Positions 1 to 8,792 of a stretch of 64,000 nucleotides of DNA are shown here, piece by piece. This DNA is from Synergistota bacterium. Its GTDB lineage: Bacteria; Synergistota; Synergistia; Synergistales; Synergistaceae. Position 1 is the first letter of the stretch; each line of letters begins with the position of its first letter. The notes below the pieces were generated by a model. The model worked only from the letters and a program-made list of their open reading frames with translations. It was not told the DNA's origin and did no database searches. The translations under genes and the position numbers were made by a program. The DNA lies in contig JAEXGR010000027.1 in NCBI GenBank assembly GCA_023450745.1, forward strand, positions 1-64,000. Direction: 5' to 3'.

Positions 1-72
1 GCAGTACCGGTCCGTGAGCAGATAGACGTACCAGTAAACGAACAGCTTGTTGTTGAATTCTATGCACGTTAG
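1..72 (+). CDS. rpsD: 30S ribosomal protein S4, 3' end only
   Basis: The window opens inside a gene. Frame 1 reads 23 codons and stops with TAG at 70-72. The last residues, PVNEQLVVEFYAR, match the conserved C terminus of ribosomal protein S4, which binds 16S rRNA and nucleates assembly of the small subunit. S4 directly upstream of rpoA and rplQ is the normal order of the alpha operon. Only the tail is present, so nothing can be said about the rest of the gene. Confidence 0.88.
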   Translation, partial: AVPVREQIDVPVNEQLVVEFYAR

Positions 73-95
73 TGAAACGAAAGGTGGGGGAGAAT

Positions 96-1169
96 ATGGA
101 GCATGATCGTCATGAGATCATAGTACAGGAATCCACCCCGTCGTACGGTAAAATTACCGTTGAGCCTCTCGAGAGAGGCTACGGAGTAACACTGGGCAAT
201 TCGTTGCGCCGTGTTCTGCTCTCTTCAATCAGCGGAGCGGCGGTCGTCGCCGTGCGCGTTGAGGGAGTCCTGCATGAATTCAGCACCATTCCGGGAGTCA
301 AGGAAGATGTTATCGAACTTCTGGTAAATCTGAAGCATATTCCCGTTCGCTGTCATTCAACGTCAGTGCGCACCCTCCACCTTGAGTCCAAAGGCCCGAA
401 GGTGGTGACGGTGTCGGACATAGACCCGGACAGCGAGGTAGAGTTCCCCGATCCCGAGGCGTACATCTGCACCCTCGAGGAGGGACATTCGCTGTCGATG
501 GATATTTATGTCGCCACCGGTACCGGCTACGCGCCGATAGACCGTCCGCGCGCCTCCTACCTGCCGGTGGACGCGCTGCAGACGGACGCCCTCTTCTCGC
601 CCGTACAGCGTGTGAAGTATGACATCCAGGACAAGCGTATGGGGCAGCGCACCGACTATGACAGTCTCACGCTGGAGATATGGACGAACGGCGTCGTAAC
701 TCCGGAGTCCGCCGTCATACAGGCCAGCCGTATCCTTAAGGGATATTACGCCTCCCTCGTGGATTCGCTTGCCGGCCCGGGGACGAGCGCCCTTGACGAA
801 ATCATCAAGAACGACGAGGCCTCGCGGGCGGCGGCAATAGGCGGCAAACAGGGCTTCGACGCGCACAGCGGACTTTCGGGCTTCCCGATGGGTGAGAACT
901 CTATCTATTCGCGCCCCGTGAGAGACCTTGAGCTCTCCGTGCGCAGTGAGAACTGCCTGCTTCGCGGCGGCGTCCACATGATAGGCGAACTTGTCTCCCG
1001 GACGAGGGACGACCTTCTGAAAATCCGCAACCTCGGAAAAATCTCCCTTAAAGAGATCGAGGAGAAACTGGCCAAATTCGACCTTCACCTCAGCGGCGAC
1101 ATAAGCACCCCGATTGACGATGACGACGAGGATTTGGATGACAACGATCAGAATCTGAAGGAGGAATAA
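96..1169 (+). CDS. rpoA: DNA-directed RNA polymerase subunit alpha
   Basis: Alpha subunit of RNA polymerase (about 357 residues). It forms the dimer on which beta and beta' assemble, and its C-terminal domain contacts UP elements and activators. The N-terminal domain shows the typical GYGVTLGNSLRRVLLSS stretch. The C-terminal domain shows ELSVRSENCLLRGGVHMIGEL and the helix-hairpin-helix LLKIRNLGKISLKEIEEKL, followed by an acidic tail. I chose ATG at 96 because GGGGGAG lies a few bases upstream; an in-frame GTG at 72 has no ribosome binding site and overlaps the rpsD stop. It is followed after 3 bases by rplQ. Confidence 0.97.
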   Translation: MEHDRHEIIVQESTPSYGKITVEPLERGYGVTLGNSLRRVLLSSISGAAVVAVRVEGVLHEFSTIPGVKEDVIELLVNLKHIPVRCHSTSVRTLHLESKGPKVVTVSDIDPDSEVEFPDPEAYICTLEEGHSLSMDIYVATGTGYAPIDRPRASYLPVDALQTDALFSPVQRVKYDIQDKRMGQRTDYDSLTLEIWTNGVVTPESAVIQASRILKGYYASLVDSLAGPGTSALDEIIKNDEASRAAAIGGKQGFDAHSGLSGFPMGENSIYSRPVRDLELSVRSENCLLRGGVHMIGELVSRTRDDLLKIRNLGKISLKEIEEKLAKFDLHLSGDISTPIDDDDEDLDDNDQNLKEE

Positions 1170-1172
1170 CCA

Positions 1173-1526
1173 ATGAGACACCGCATGAACACAAGGCGGT
1201 TGGGACGCTGCAGCTCCCATAGGTGGGCCATGCTCGGTAACATGGCTGCCAGTCTCTTCATCGAGGGCAGCATAATAACGACAGAGACGAGAGCGAAAGA
1301 GCTCCGCCGCGTTGCCGAAAAGCTTATTACCAAGGCAAAGTCCGGCACGCTCAACGACCGCCGTCTCGTGATCGCCCGCATCCCTCACAAAGAGGCGGTA
1401 ATGAAACTGTTTAACGAGCTCGGACCGAAGTATGCCGAGCGCAACGGCGGTTACACCAGAATCGTCAAGATCGGCGCGCGCGTCGGCGACTCTTCTCCGA
1501 TGGCGGTAATACAGCTGGTAGACTAA
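1173..1526 (+). CDS. rplQ: 50S ribosomal protein L17
   Basis: L17 of the large ribosomal subunit, 117 residues, normal length for bacteria. It starts MRHRMNTRRLGRCSSHRWAM, the family signature, and carries the conserved EGSIITTETRAKELRRVAEKLIT segment. An AGGAGGA ribosome binding site overlaps the rpoA stop region. The gene is the usual last member of the alpha operon. Here the ECF transporter genes follow after 3 bases, so they are probably co-transcribed with ribosomal genes, as in many Firmicutes. Confidence 0.97.
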   Translation: MRHRMNTRRLGRCSSHRWAMLGNMAASLFIEGSIITTETRAKELRRVAEKLITKAKSGTLNDRRLVIARIPHKEAVMKLFNELGPKYAERNGGYTRIVKIGARVGDSSPMAVIQLVD

Positions 1527-1529
1527 TAT

Positions 1530-2360
1530 ATGACTCAAGAAAGACAATTCATGCTCAAAGGCGCGGAGTTCAGCTATCCGAATGCCTCTGAAAAGATACT
1601 CAAGGGTATCGATTTGGAAATCCGCGCCGGCGAGTGGGTTGCGCTTCTTGGTTCAAACGGTTCCGGTAAATCCACGCTCTTAAAACTTTTAAGCGCCCTG
1701 CTGATTCCAACGCAGGGCCTTTGTTTTGTGGGCGGGAAGAACACCGCCCAAGCCGCTGGCGGCGAACTGCGCGGCGTGACGGCGATCGTCTTCCAGAATC
1801 CGGAGGACCAGATCGTGGCCGCCACCGTGGAAGAAGAGGTCGCCTTCGGCCCGGAAAACCTCGGCTGCCCGCAGGAGGATATCTGCGCGCGGGTAAAAGA
1901 GGCGCTTGAGGTTACGGGGCTGGCAGAAAGAAGAGAGAGTCTCGTGGCGTCCCTGTCCGGCGGGCAGAAACAGCGGCTCGCCCTCGCCGGCGCGCTGGCG
2001 ATGCATCCGCAGGCGATACTGCTCGACGAGGCGATGTCGATGCTCGACCCTCAGTCGCGCCGTGATTTCACCAGCATAATCGCGGCGGAGCATGGGCGCG
2101 GCCGGACTATCGTGGAGGTCACCCACCGGCTTGACGAAATAAGGGGCGCGGACAGGGTGGTCGTCCTTGAAGAGGGGCGGATTACGCTGGATGCGCCCGC
2201 CGGAGACTTTTTTAAAAAAAGCGAAGAAGAGCTTCGCGCGCTGAACCTCAGCAAACCGCCGCTGGACAGACTCGCCGAATATCTGACGAACGACGGGCTG
2301 ATTCCCGCGGACGCCGAGGTTTCAGTTGAAAGCATCGGAGAGATGTTGCTATGCCGCTGA
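1530..2360 (+). CDS. ecfA1: ECF transporter ATPase EcfA1
   Basis: First ATPase of an energy-coupling factor (group II) vitamin/micronutrient transporter, 276 residues, cytoplasmic. It has Walker A GSNGSGKST (about residue 41), Q-loop FQNPEDQ, ABC signature LSGGQKQR, Walker B AILLDEAMSMLD and the switch His in EVTHRLDE. It heterodimerises with EcfA2, and the pair drives EcfT and interchangeable substrate-binding S components. Its end overlaps the ecfA2 start by 10 bases, implying translational coupling. The window also encodes a likely S component, QueT, at 26039-26521. Confidence 0.93.
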   Translation: MTQERQFMLKGAEFSYPNASEKILKGIDLEIRAGEWVALLGSNGSGKSTLLKLLSALLIPTQGLCFVGGKNTAQAAGGELRGVTAIVFQNPEDQIVAATVEEEVAFGPENLGCPQEDICARVKEALEVTGLAERRESLVASLSGGQKQRLALAGALAMHPQAILLDEAMSMLDPQSRRDFTSIIAAEHGRGRTIVEVTHRLDEIRGADRVVVLEEGRITLDAPAGDFFKKSEEELRALNLSKPPLDRLAEYLTNDGLIPADAEVSVESIGEMLLCR

Positions 2361-3184
2361 TCGTCAAAGAGCTCAGCTATACCTATAACAAGGGGCTGCC
2401 GACGGAGCACCCGGCGCTGCGCGGCGTCTCTTTTGAGGCCTCCGGCGGGGAGATAATCTCCATTCTCGGCCACACGGGAAGCGGAAAATCGACGCTCGCG
2501 CAGCACCTGAACGCCCTGATAATCCCCCAGCGGGGCTCGGTGCTCGTGGACGGCGCGGATACCTCTTCCGGTTCCGCCGCGGCCCGCGAGGCGCGCCGGA
2601 AGGTCGGACTGGTGTTCCAATACCCGGAAGAACAGATATTTGCCGAGACGGTGGCGGAAGAGATCGCCTTCGCGCCGCGGAACTGGGGGGTCAGCGAAGA
2701 AGATATCCAGGCGATCATTCCCGCGGCGATCAAGGCCGTCGGACTGGACGAAAAGATCCTCGCCGCTTCGCCCTACAATATCTCCGGCGGGCAAAAACGG
2801 CGGGTGGCCATCGCCTCCGTCATCGCGGCGCGCCCCTCCTATCTCGTCTTGGACGAACCGACCGCGGGGCTGGACGGAAAGGCCTCTGACGAACTGATAA
2901 ATACGCTCCGAAAATTTGCCGAAGAGGGAATGGGGATCATCCACATTACCCATGACATCGAGCTGGCGCTGGCGCTAAGCGCGAAGATACTCGTTCTTGA
3001 AGAGGGGCGGACGCTATCCTGGGCCTCCCCGGAAGAGACCGCGGCGCTGATATGCGAAAAAGAAATCAAGGGACTCGCCATGCCGGAGGTCCTGGAGCTG
3101 GCAAAGCGGCTTAAAAGAGCGGGGAAGATTGACGCGCTTGCCTGGAGCCCCGAGGCGCTGGCGGATAAATTAAGGAACCGCTGA
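2351..3184 (+). CDS. ecfA2: ECF transporter ATPase EcfA2
   Basis: Second ECF ATPase, 277 residues. Walker A GHTGSGKST, Q-loop FQYPEEQIF, signature ISGGQKRR and Walker B YLVLDEPTAGLD are intact, and the switch His is in HITHDIE. The N terminus overlaps ecfA1. The last five codons (L-R-N-R-stop) lie in the terminal inverted repeat of a MITE-like element that begins at 3170, so the native C-terminal end may have been replaced when the element inserted. The catalytic core is upstream of this and unaffected. EcfT follows only after the element, about 200 bases downstream. Confidence 0.92.
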   Translation: MPLIVKELSYTYNKGLPTEHPALRGVSFEASGGEIISILGHTGSGKSTLAQHLNALIIPQRGSVLVDGADTSSGSAAAREARRKVGLVFQYPEEQIFAETVAEEIAFAPRNWGVSEEDIQAIIPAAIKAVGLDEKILAASPYNISGGQKRRVAIASVIAARPSYLVLDEPTAGLDGKASDELINTLRKFAEEGMGIIHITHDIELALALSAKILVLEEGRTLSWASPEETAALICEKEIKGLAMPEVLELAKRLKRAGKIDALAWSPEALADKLRNR

Positions 3185-3303
3185 TTAGATGCGCCACTTG
3201 CGTCACGCAGCAGACCTCGGCCGTTTAGCGCCTGGACATCTAATCAGCGGGACATGCGTTGGTTATTATTCGGCTTATCTTCAATTAATCAGCGGTTCCT
3301 TAA
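3170..3303. repeat. MITE-like palindromic element, copy 1
   Basis: A 134-base element bounded by 19-base inverted repeats (left 3170-3188 TTAAGGAACCGCTGATTAG, right 3285-3303 with one mismatch). Inside is a second inverted pair around CTGATTAGATG / CATCTAATCAG (3181-3191 and 3235-3245). It contains no ORF of its own. A related copy, reversed and longer, lies at 28729-28912 and shares sequence from both ends inward. It provides the stop codon of ecfA2 and separates it from ecfT. Terminal repeats and lack of coding capacity suggest a non-autonomous mobile element; no target duplication was identified with certainty. Confidence 0.75.
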
Positions 3304-3386
3304 AGCGCCGCCGGGCGTGAAGTTTCCCGGCGAAAACCAGCATGATCCTGTTTTTATGACGACTGAGAGGTGAAAATAGAAAACGA

Positions 3387-4199
3387 ATGGCAGCCTTTGA
3401 TAAAATCGCCCTTGGCCAGTACATCCCCGCCAAGTCCCCGATACACTCGCTTGACCCGCGCGCGAAGATAATCCTGACGATCGCCGCGATGGTCGCCGTC
3501 TTCATGACGCACACGCTGACCGCCTTTGCGGCCTGGGGAGCGCTGCTTCTTTTTATCACGCGCCTTTCCCGGATACCGCCGCGCGTCGTGGCGGCGTCGG
3601 CGAAACCCGTCCTTATTCTGATAATATTTACCTCGCTGCTGCACCTTTTTCTCACGCCCGGCGACCCGCTCGCCGGGATTGGCGGGCTGACCGTAACGAG
3701 ACAGGGCGTTTTTCTCGCGCTGACGATGTCGCTGCGGCTGGCCTGCCTCGTCATGTATGCCTCGCTGCTTACCCTCACTACCTCGCCGTCCCAGATATCG
3801 GACGGCCTGGAAGGGTTGCTGTCGCCGTTGCGGCGCGTCGGCGTGCCGGCGCACGAGATCGCGATGATGATAACGATAGCCCTGCGCTTTATCCCGACGC
3901 TCTTTGAGGAGACGGGACGGATAATCAAGGCGCAGAAATCGCGCGGCGCGGAATTTGACGGCGGCGGCGTCTTTAAGCGCGCGAAAGCCTACATACCCGT
4001 ACTTATCCCCCTCTTTGTCATCATCTTCCGGCGTGCCGAAAGCCTCGCGGTGGCGATGGAGGCGCGCGGCTACAACGGCGGCGCGGGGCGCACGCGGATG
4101 AAGCCGCTGCGCTGGAGATCTTCGGACAGCGCGGCGCTGGCGGCGTTTGCCCTGGTCTCCGCCGTCATCCTTTATGGAGAGAGGTTCTTTTCGCTATGA
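3387..4199 (+). CDS. ecfT: ECF transporter transmembrane protein EcfT
   Basis: Integral membrane coupling subunit of the ECF transporter, 270 residues with several hydrophobic segments (about residues 28-60, 70-90, 105-130, 205-225 and 245-265). It carries the two Ala-Arg-Gly type coupling motifs, KSRGAEF (about residue 187) and MEARGYNGG (about residue 225), which contact the EcfA ATPases. It is cut off from ecfA2 by the MITE-like element but runs in the same direction. Its stop overlaps the truA start in an ATGA arrangement, so the two are translationally coupled. A purine-rich GAGAGGTG lies rather far (about 14 bases) from the start. Confidence 0.9.
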   Translation: MAAFDKIALGQYIPAKSPIHSLDPRAKIILTIAAMVAVFMTHTLTAFAAWGALLLFITRLSRIPPRVVAASAKPVLILIIFTSLLHLFLTPGDPLAGIGGLTVTRQGVFLALTMSLRLACLVMYASLLTLTTSPSQISDGLEGLLSPLRRVGVPAHEIAMMITIALRFIPTLFEETGRIIKAQKSRGAEFDGGGVFKRAKAYIPVLIPLFVIIFRRAESLAVAMEARGYNGGAGRTRMKPLRWRSSDSAALAAFALVSAVILYGERFFSL

Positions 4200-4954
4200 G
4201 CCGTTACGCGGCGGAGGTCAGCTACGACGGCGGAAAATTTTTCGGCTGGCAGGTTCAGCCGGGGCTGCCGACGGTGCAGCAGGCCGTCGAAGAGGCGCTT
4301 GCGAAAATCAACGGCCGCCGGACGCCGGCCGCCGGCGCGGGCCGCACGGACGCGGGAGTGCACGCCAGGGCGCAGGTCTGCTCCTTCGATATGGAGCGCG
4401 AATGGGAGCCGCGCCGCCTTTTGCTCGCGGTGAACGCGCACCTGCCGGAGGGGGTCAGCCTCATGAGGGCATCTGCCGTCCCGGGGGATTTTCACGCCCG
4501 CTTCAGCGCCAGAGAGCGTGAATACCGTTACTTTATCTGGAACGCGAGCACGATATATCCCCATATAAAAGGAAAAGCCTGCTGGCTGAAGCCGCAGCGC
4601 TACGACTGGGGCGCGGCGGCGGCGGCGGCGAAAGAGCTGCGCGGCAGCCACGACTTTAAAAATTTCTGCCATTTTGAGGGCTGCGAACACACCACGGTCC
4701 GGACGATCACCGACATCCGTCTGATCGACCGGCGGCCGCTGGTGGTTCTGCGGATAAAGGGAGACGGCTTTCTCCACAATATGGTGCGGATAATACTCGG
4801 AAACCTTGAAATGGCGGCGCTGGGGCAGATAAGCCCGGCGCGGATAAAAGAATTGCTCGACACGGATAAAAGCACGCGGGCGGACGGGGGGCGCACCTTC
4901 CCCGCCTGCGGCCTCTATCTGTGGAAGATCTCGTATGATGAAAAATTATGGTGA
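4196..4954 (+). CDS. truA: tRNA pseudouridine(38-40) synthase TruA
   Basis: Modifies uridines 38-40 in the anticodon arm of tRNAs; 252 residues, a normal length. The catalytic Asp is in GAGRTDAGVHARAQV (about residue 53). Further family landmarks are FHARFSAREREYRYFI and HNMVRIILGNL. The start overlaps the ecfT stop by 4 bases. ECF module followed by truA is the same gene order as in many Firmicutes, so this looks like ancestral linkage and not recent assembly. Confidence 0.95.
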   Translation: MSRYAAEVSYDGGKFFGWQVQPGLPTVQQAVEEALAKINGRRTPAAGAGRTDAGVHARAQVCSFDMEREWEPRRLLLAVNAHLPEGVSLMRASAVPGDFHARFSAREREYRYFIWNASTIYPHIKGKACWLKPQRYDWGAAAAAAKELRGSHDFKNFCHFEGCEHTTVRTITDIRLIDRRPLVVLRIKGDGFLHNMVRIILGNLEMAALGQISPARIKELLDTDKSTRADGGRTFPACGLYLWKISYDEKLW

Positions 4955-5101
4955 CGGGGCGCGCGCCTTTCGGCGCCGGCCCTGGACGGCGGAAATGAAA
5001 GTGTCATCGCATACTCACTTATATGGTAAAATAAACATTTGGATTGGACGGCAATATTGCAAAGAAGACCTCTGTATAGAGAGACAGGGAGGCTGGCAGA
5101 T

Positions 5102-6145
5102 TTGTGGAATAGAGATATCGGAATAGATTTAGGCACGGCAACGGTATTGGTATTTGTCAAGGGCAAAGGCGTGGTGCTCCGCGAGCCCTCCGTCGTCGCG
5201 ATGGATCAGAGCACCGGCAAGATCCTTTCGGTGGGCGAAGACGCTAAAATAATGATCGGCAAGACCCCCGGCAACGTCGTGGCGATACGTCCCCTGCGCG
5301 ACGGAGTCATCGCCGACTATACGATGACCGAGGTCATGCTGCGCGAGTTCCTTAAAAAGGTCACCACGGGAATGGAGCGTATCGTGCGCCACCGCCTGAT
5401 GATCGGCGTGCCGGCGGGAGCCACGGACGTGGAGCGGCGCGCGGTGCTGGAGGCGGCGCTTGAGGTGGGAGCGAAAGAGGCCTACCTGATAGAGGAACCG
5501 ATGGCCGCGGCAATCGGCGCGAACATGCCCGTCGGCGAAGCCGTGGGAAATATGGTCGTCGACATCGGCGGCGGCACGACCGATATCGCCATCGTCTCTC
5601 TCGGCGGCCTGGTCGTCTTTGAGTCGCTGCGGGTCGGCGGCGACAAGTTTGACGAGGCGATCGTCCGCTATATGCGCAAACAGTACAATCTCGCCATCGG
5701 GGAGCAGACGGCGGAAGATGTGAAAAAACAGATCGGCGCCTGCGACGCGGCGAAGGCCTCCCCCGACAAGATAATGGATATCCGCGGGCGCGACCTCGTA
5801 CAGGGGCTGCCGCGCCAGGTGACGGTCAACAGCGTCGACGTCGCGAAGGCGATTGACGAACCGGTGAGCAGCATCATCGCGGGGATAAAACGCGTCCTCG
5901 AAAAGACGCCGCCCGAGCTCTCCGCCGACGTCATGGACCGCGGAATCATCCTCACCGGCGGCGGCGCTTACCTGCGCGGCCTGGCGGAGCTGATTATGGA
6001 AGAGACCGAAATTAACGCCGTCGTCGCCGAATCGGCCGGCGAATGCGTCGCGCTGGGTACCGGTATCGCGCTCGAGTCGCTGGACAAGCTCAAAGAGACC
6101 GGGGCGGTGTATCTGGCGACGAAAAAGGGCTTCAAAGGCAGATAA
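5102..6145 (+). CDS. mreB: Rod shape-determining protein MreB
   Basis: Actin-like protein that assembles filaments under the inner membrane and guides the elongation machinery for the side wall. It reads LWNRDIGIDLGTATVLVFVKGKGVVL at the N terminus, with the phosphate-binding loops IGIDLGTATV and VDIGGGTTDIA and the adenosine motif ILTGGGAYLRGL near the C terminus. I place the start at TTG 5102 (347 residues), because family members begin just before W-N-R-D and GGGAGG lies about 10 bases upstream. The longer frame from 5039 would add 21 residues without homology. Its TAA overlaps the ATG of the next gene. Confidence 0.93.
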   Translation: MWNRDIGIDLGTATVLVFVKGKGVVLREPSVVAMDQSTGKILSVGEDAKIMIGKTPGNVVAIRPLRDGVIADYTMTEVMLREFLKKVTTGMERIVRHRLMIGVPAGATDVERRAVLEAALEVGAKEAYLIEEPMAAAIGANMPVGEAVGNMVVDIGGGTTDIAIVSLGGLVVFESLRVGGDKFDEAIVRYMRKQYNLAIGEQTAEDVKKQIGACDAAKASPDKIMDIRGRDLVQGLPRQVTVNSVDVAKAIDEPVSSIIAGIKRVLEKTPPELSADVMDRGIILTGGGAYLRGLAELIMEETEINAVVAESAGECVALGTGIALESLDKLKETGAVYLATKKGFKGR

Positions 6146-6567
6146 TGCACTACTGGTGGGAGCGCGACGGCGTTCGTTTCGCGTGCGCCGCCTGCGGGCG
6201 CTGCTGCGGCGGAGAGCCGGGCTCCATCTGGGTGACGCCCGGCGAGCGTGAAAAGATCGCGCGGGAATTGGGAATCGACGAACTCACCCTGAGAAAAGAA
6301 TATCTGACGCGCCGCGAGGGGCGCTGCAGCATAAAAGAACGGGAAAATTACGACTGTATTTTTCTGGGGCTAAACTCGCGGCGATGTGAAATTTACAAAG
6401 TGCGGCCGCTCCAATGCCGCCTTTTTCCCTTTTGGCCCTCAATGCTGCGCGATAAAAAAATTTGGAATTATTATGCTGATTATTGCCCCGGCATGAATAA
6501 CGGTAAACACTATTCGCCGGAAATACTCAGAAGATTCTTGATTTTGCCCGGAGCAGAATTTTTATAA
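6145..6567 (+). CDS. YkgJ-type cysteine-cluster protein
   Basis: A 140-residue protein of the YkgJ/CxxCxxCC family, thought to bind zinc or an Fe-S cluster; biochemical role unknown. Conserved cysteines are seen in FACAACGRCCGG (about residues 13-24), in YDCIFL, in RRCEIYKVRPLQCRLFPFWP and in YADYCPGM. The start ATG at 6145 overlaps the mreB TAA by one base, so it is probably translated by coupling to mreB. A longer frame from 6043 would run inside mreB and is unlikely. Confidence 0.8.
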   Translation: MHYWWERDGVRFACAACGRCCGGEPGSIWVTPGEREKIARELGIDELTLRKEYLTRREGRCSIKERENYDCIFLGLNSRRCEIYKVRPLQCRLFPFWPSMLRDKKIWNYYADYCPGMNNGKHYSPEILRRFLILPGAEFL

Positions 6568-6774
6568 GAAAAGCGCGGGCAATAATGGCCTAATTTTTAG
6601 ATATTTTATCTGTTTGTATATTAGAAACAGAAAAAAGATTTCTTAATTGCCTGTCGTATTCTGGAAATTAAATCTTGATTTTATCACCCGCCGAATGTAA
6701 ACTAATATGTGTAGGTAATACGTAAAATGAACTCTTATCCCTAAGAGGTACACAAAATCGAGGAGGTTGTTCAC
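6568..6774 (+). promoter_or_regulatory. AT-rich leader upstream of lysine 6-transaminase
   Basis: A 207-base AT-rich gap that must carry the promoter for the next gene. Two small dyads are visible: TCTGTTT/AAACAGA around 6609-6630, and the hairpin CTCTTA-TCCC-TAAGAG at 6732-6747, just before a strong GAGGAGG ribosome binding site (about 6761-6767). The position of the second dyad would suit an operator or a leader stem. I see no clear -35/-10 pair. Confidence 0.35.
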
Positions 6775-8142
6775 ATGCCGTCAAATTGCTCAGTAGCGCC
6801 GAAAGATGTATTCTCAACGATTGAAAAGCTCCTTCTTCGCGATGGGTTTGATATTGTCATTGATATGGAACAGTCAAAGGGAAGCCACATAATAGATTCT
6901 GCCAGCGGCAGAAACTGGCTGGATTTCTACACATTCTTCGCTTCTTCACCATTTGGAATGAACCACCCCAAACTCGACAACCCCGAGTTCAAGGAAAAGA
7001 TATTCCGCGCCGCTATCAACAAGGTCGCCAACTCGGACATCTATACTCAGGAGATGGCGGAATTTATCAAGACCTTTGGCGAAGTGGCCGTTCCCGAAGG
7101 ATACAATCACGTATTCTTCATCGACTACGGCACGCTCGCGGTAGAGAACACCTTCAAAGTGGCCATGGACTGGAAAGTCCAGAAACTGATGCAGAAGGGC
7201 AAAGTCACGCCCGGAGAAGCCTACAACGGACGCAAGGGCACGAAGATCATGCACTTCAACGAGGCCTTCCACGGACGTTCAGGCTACACCCTCTCGGTCA
7301 CCAACACGAACGACCCGAACAAACATCAGCGTTTCGCGAAGTTCACCGACTGGCCGCGCATCATCAACCCGAAGATCACCTTCCCGCTCGAAGAGCATCT
7401 CGGCGAGGTAGAGTGGCTTGAGGCGCAGGCGATCAAACAGATCAAGCAGGTGCTGATGGACGATCCCGACGGCGTCGCAGCGGTCATCATCGAGACGATT
7501 CAGGGCGAAGGCGGAGACAACCACTTCCGCACCGAGTTCTTCCAGAAGCTGCGCCAGATCTGCGACGAAAACGAAATGCTCCTGATCTTCGACGAAGTCC
7601 AGTGCGGCATGGGCATCACGGGCAAGATGTGGGCCTGGGAGCATCACGCCCCCGTCAAACCGGACCTCTTCTCCTTCGGCAAGAAGGCTCAGATCTGCGG
7701 ACTCGTCGCCGGGCCGCGCGTCGACGAAGTGGAAAACAACTGCTTCAAGGTCTCCAGCCGCATCAACTCGACTTGGGGCGGTACGGTCGTGGACATGGTC
7801 CGCGCCCAGAAATACCTCGAAATCTACCGCGACGACAAAGTTCTTGACTATGTCAGCAACGTCGCCGGACCCGCGCTCTACGCCGGACTCAAAGAACTCG
7901 AAGCGGAGTTCCCCGGATATATTCGCAACGTTCGCGGCAAGGGACTTATGTGCGCTTACGACATCTGCTGCCCCGAGCTTCGCGACGCGTTCCTCAAGGA
8001 ATGCCACAAGAACAACATGCTCATCCTCGGCTGCGGCAGCAACACCGTCCGCTTCCGCCCGGCGCTCAACGTGCCCCTGGACGACCTGCAGCTCGGAATC
8101 GAGATCTCCCGCAAGGCGGCGAAGGAAGTATTCAAAAAGTAA
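6775..8142 (+). CDS. lat: L-lysine 6-transaminase (PLP-dependent)
   Basis: Class III aminotransferase of 455 residues. It resembles L-lysine 6-transaminase, which moves the epsilon amino group of lysine to 2-oxoglutarate and yields 2-aminoadipate 6-semialdehyde. Seen: N-terminal FYTFFASSPFGMNHPKL, the cofactor Asp in LLIFDEVQCGMGITGKMWAWEH and the Schiff-base lysine in FSFGKKAQICG. The gene stands alone between an AT-rich leader and a strong terminator, so it is a single-gene unit. In an amino-acid fermenter it would open lysine catabolism. Exact substrate is inferred from overall similarity; other omega-amino acids are possible. Confidence 0.85.
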   Translation: MPSNCSVAPKDVFSTIEKLLLRDGFDIVIDMEQSKGSHIIDSASGRNWLDFYTFFASSPFGMNHPKLDNPEFKEKIFRAAINKVANSDIYTQEMAEFIKTFGEVAVPEGYNHVFFIDYGTLAVENTFKVAMDWKVQKLMQKGKVTPGEAYNGRKGTKIMHFNEAFHGRSGYTLSVTNTNDPNKHQRFAKFTDWPRIINPKITFPLEEHLGEVEWLEAQAIKQIKQVLMDDPDGVAAVIIETIQGEGGDNHFRTEFFQKLRQICDENEMLLIFDEVQCGMGITGKMWAWEHHAPVKPDLFSFGKKAQICGLVAGPRVDEVENNCFKVSSRINSTWGGTVVDMVRAQKYLEIYRDDKVLDYVSNVAGPALYAGLKELEAEFPGYIRNVRGKGLMCAYDICCPELRDAFLKECHKNNMLILGCGSNTVRFRPALNVPLDDLQLGIEISRKAAKEVFKK

Positions 8143-8165
8143 TTAAACACCAAGCGATGATATAA

Positions 8166-8196
8166 AAAAGCCGGAGCGTCGCTCCGGCTTTTTTTA
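8166..8196. terminator. Bidirectional intrinsic terminator
   Basis: Near-perfect stem AAAAAGCCGGAGC-GTC-GCTCCGGCTTTTT 24 bases after the transaminase stop. It has a T-run on both strands, so it can also end the glycosylase transcript coming from the other side. Confidence 0.9.
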
Positions 8197-8306
8197 TGGC
8201 AAAGCACCCCGCCGTTTTTGATACGGGGCGTCTTTGGTGACGCGGTTCCCGCAAGGCGGGCGGCGGCGGAATACGCGCCGTTTGCGCGAAAAATACCGCC
8301 GCGGCG

Positions 8307-8792
8307 TCAGCTGCTGGTTCCCCGCCGCAGCGCCTCCTCCCACATCTGGTAGCGCTCTTCGTTTCTTCCGGCGCAGGCGGGGCTTGTCGAGAGCATTTTT
8401 TGATAGGGAATGGGCGGTTCGCCGAAATATTTTTTATACTTCGCAAAAGAGCAGGCGCCGTTGAAGAGGAGCAGCGAGACGTTGGGATAGGCCGCGAGCA
8501 GCGAGGGAATGTCGTTAGGCTCCTCGTCCCTGATCTTGCCGTCAAGGCTGCCGTCGCGGCGCGCGCGCTTTATCGTGTCCCACAGCGCGAGACGGCGGCG
8601 CAGGATAAAGTCGTAGCGCTCTTCAAACGATGCGGGCAGCGTCTCGCCGAAGACGGCGTAAAGTATCTTCCAGAAATGGTTCTGCGGATGCGCGTAATAG
8701 CGGCTCATCGCCAGCGACCTCTCTCCCGGAAGCGAACCGAGTATCAGAATGCGCGAGCCGTCATTTATAACCGGACCGAAGCTGTATTTCAT
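8307..8792 (-). CDS. Hypoxanthine (deoxyinosine) DNA glycosylase
   Basis: Uracil-DNA-glycosylase superfamily member, 161 residues, matching the DNA-deoxyinosine glycosylase group (family 6). It would remove deaminated adenine to start base excision repair. Seen: the N-terminal active-site strand RILILGSLPGERS (about residues 14-26), the YYAHPQNHFWKIL segment typical of this group, and LLLFNGACSFAKY near the C terminus. It converges on the transaminase gene and shares its terminator. Assignment is by motif layout. The Mug/thymine glycosylase group is the nearest alternative. Confidence 0.82.
   Translation of the reverse strand: MKYSFGPVINDGSRILILGSLPGERSLAMSRYYAHPQNHFWKILYAVFGETLPASFEERYDFILRRRLALWDTIKRARRDGSLDGKIRDEEPNDIPSLLAAYPNVSLLLFNGACSFAKYKKYFGEPPIPYQKMLSTSPACAGRNEERYQMWEEALRRGTSS

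Noticed and set aside
363..1547. 394-codon open frame on the minus strand across rpoA and rplQ
   Set aside because: Fully antisense to two certain genes; produced by GC-rich third positions; no ribosome binding site or homology.
4935..5126. Small frame between truA and mreB
   Set aside because: Overlaps the end of truA and the start of mreB in another frame and shows no family features.
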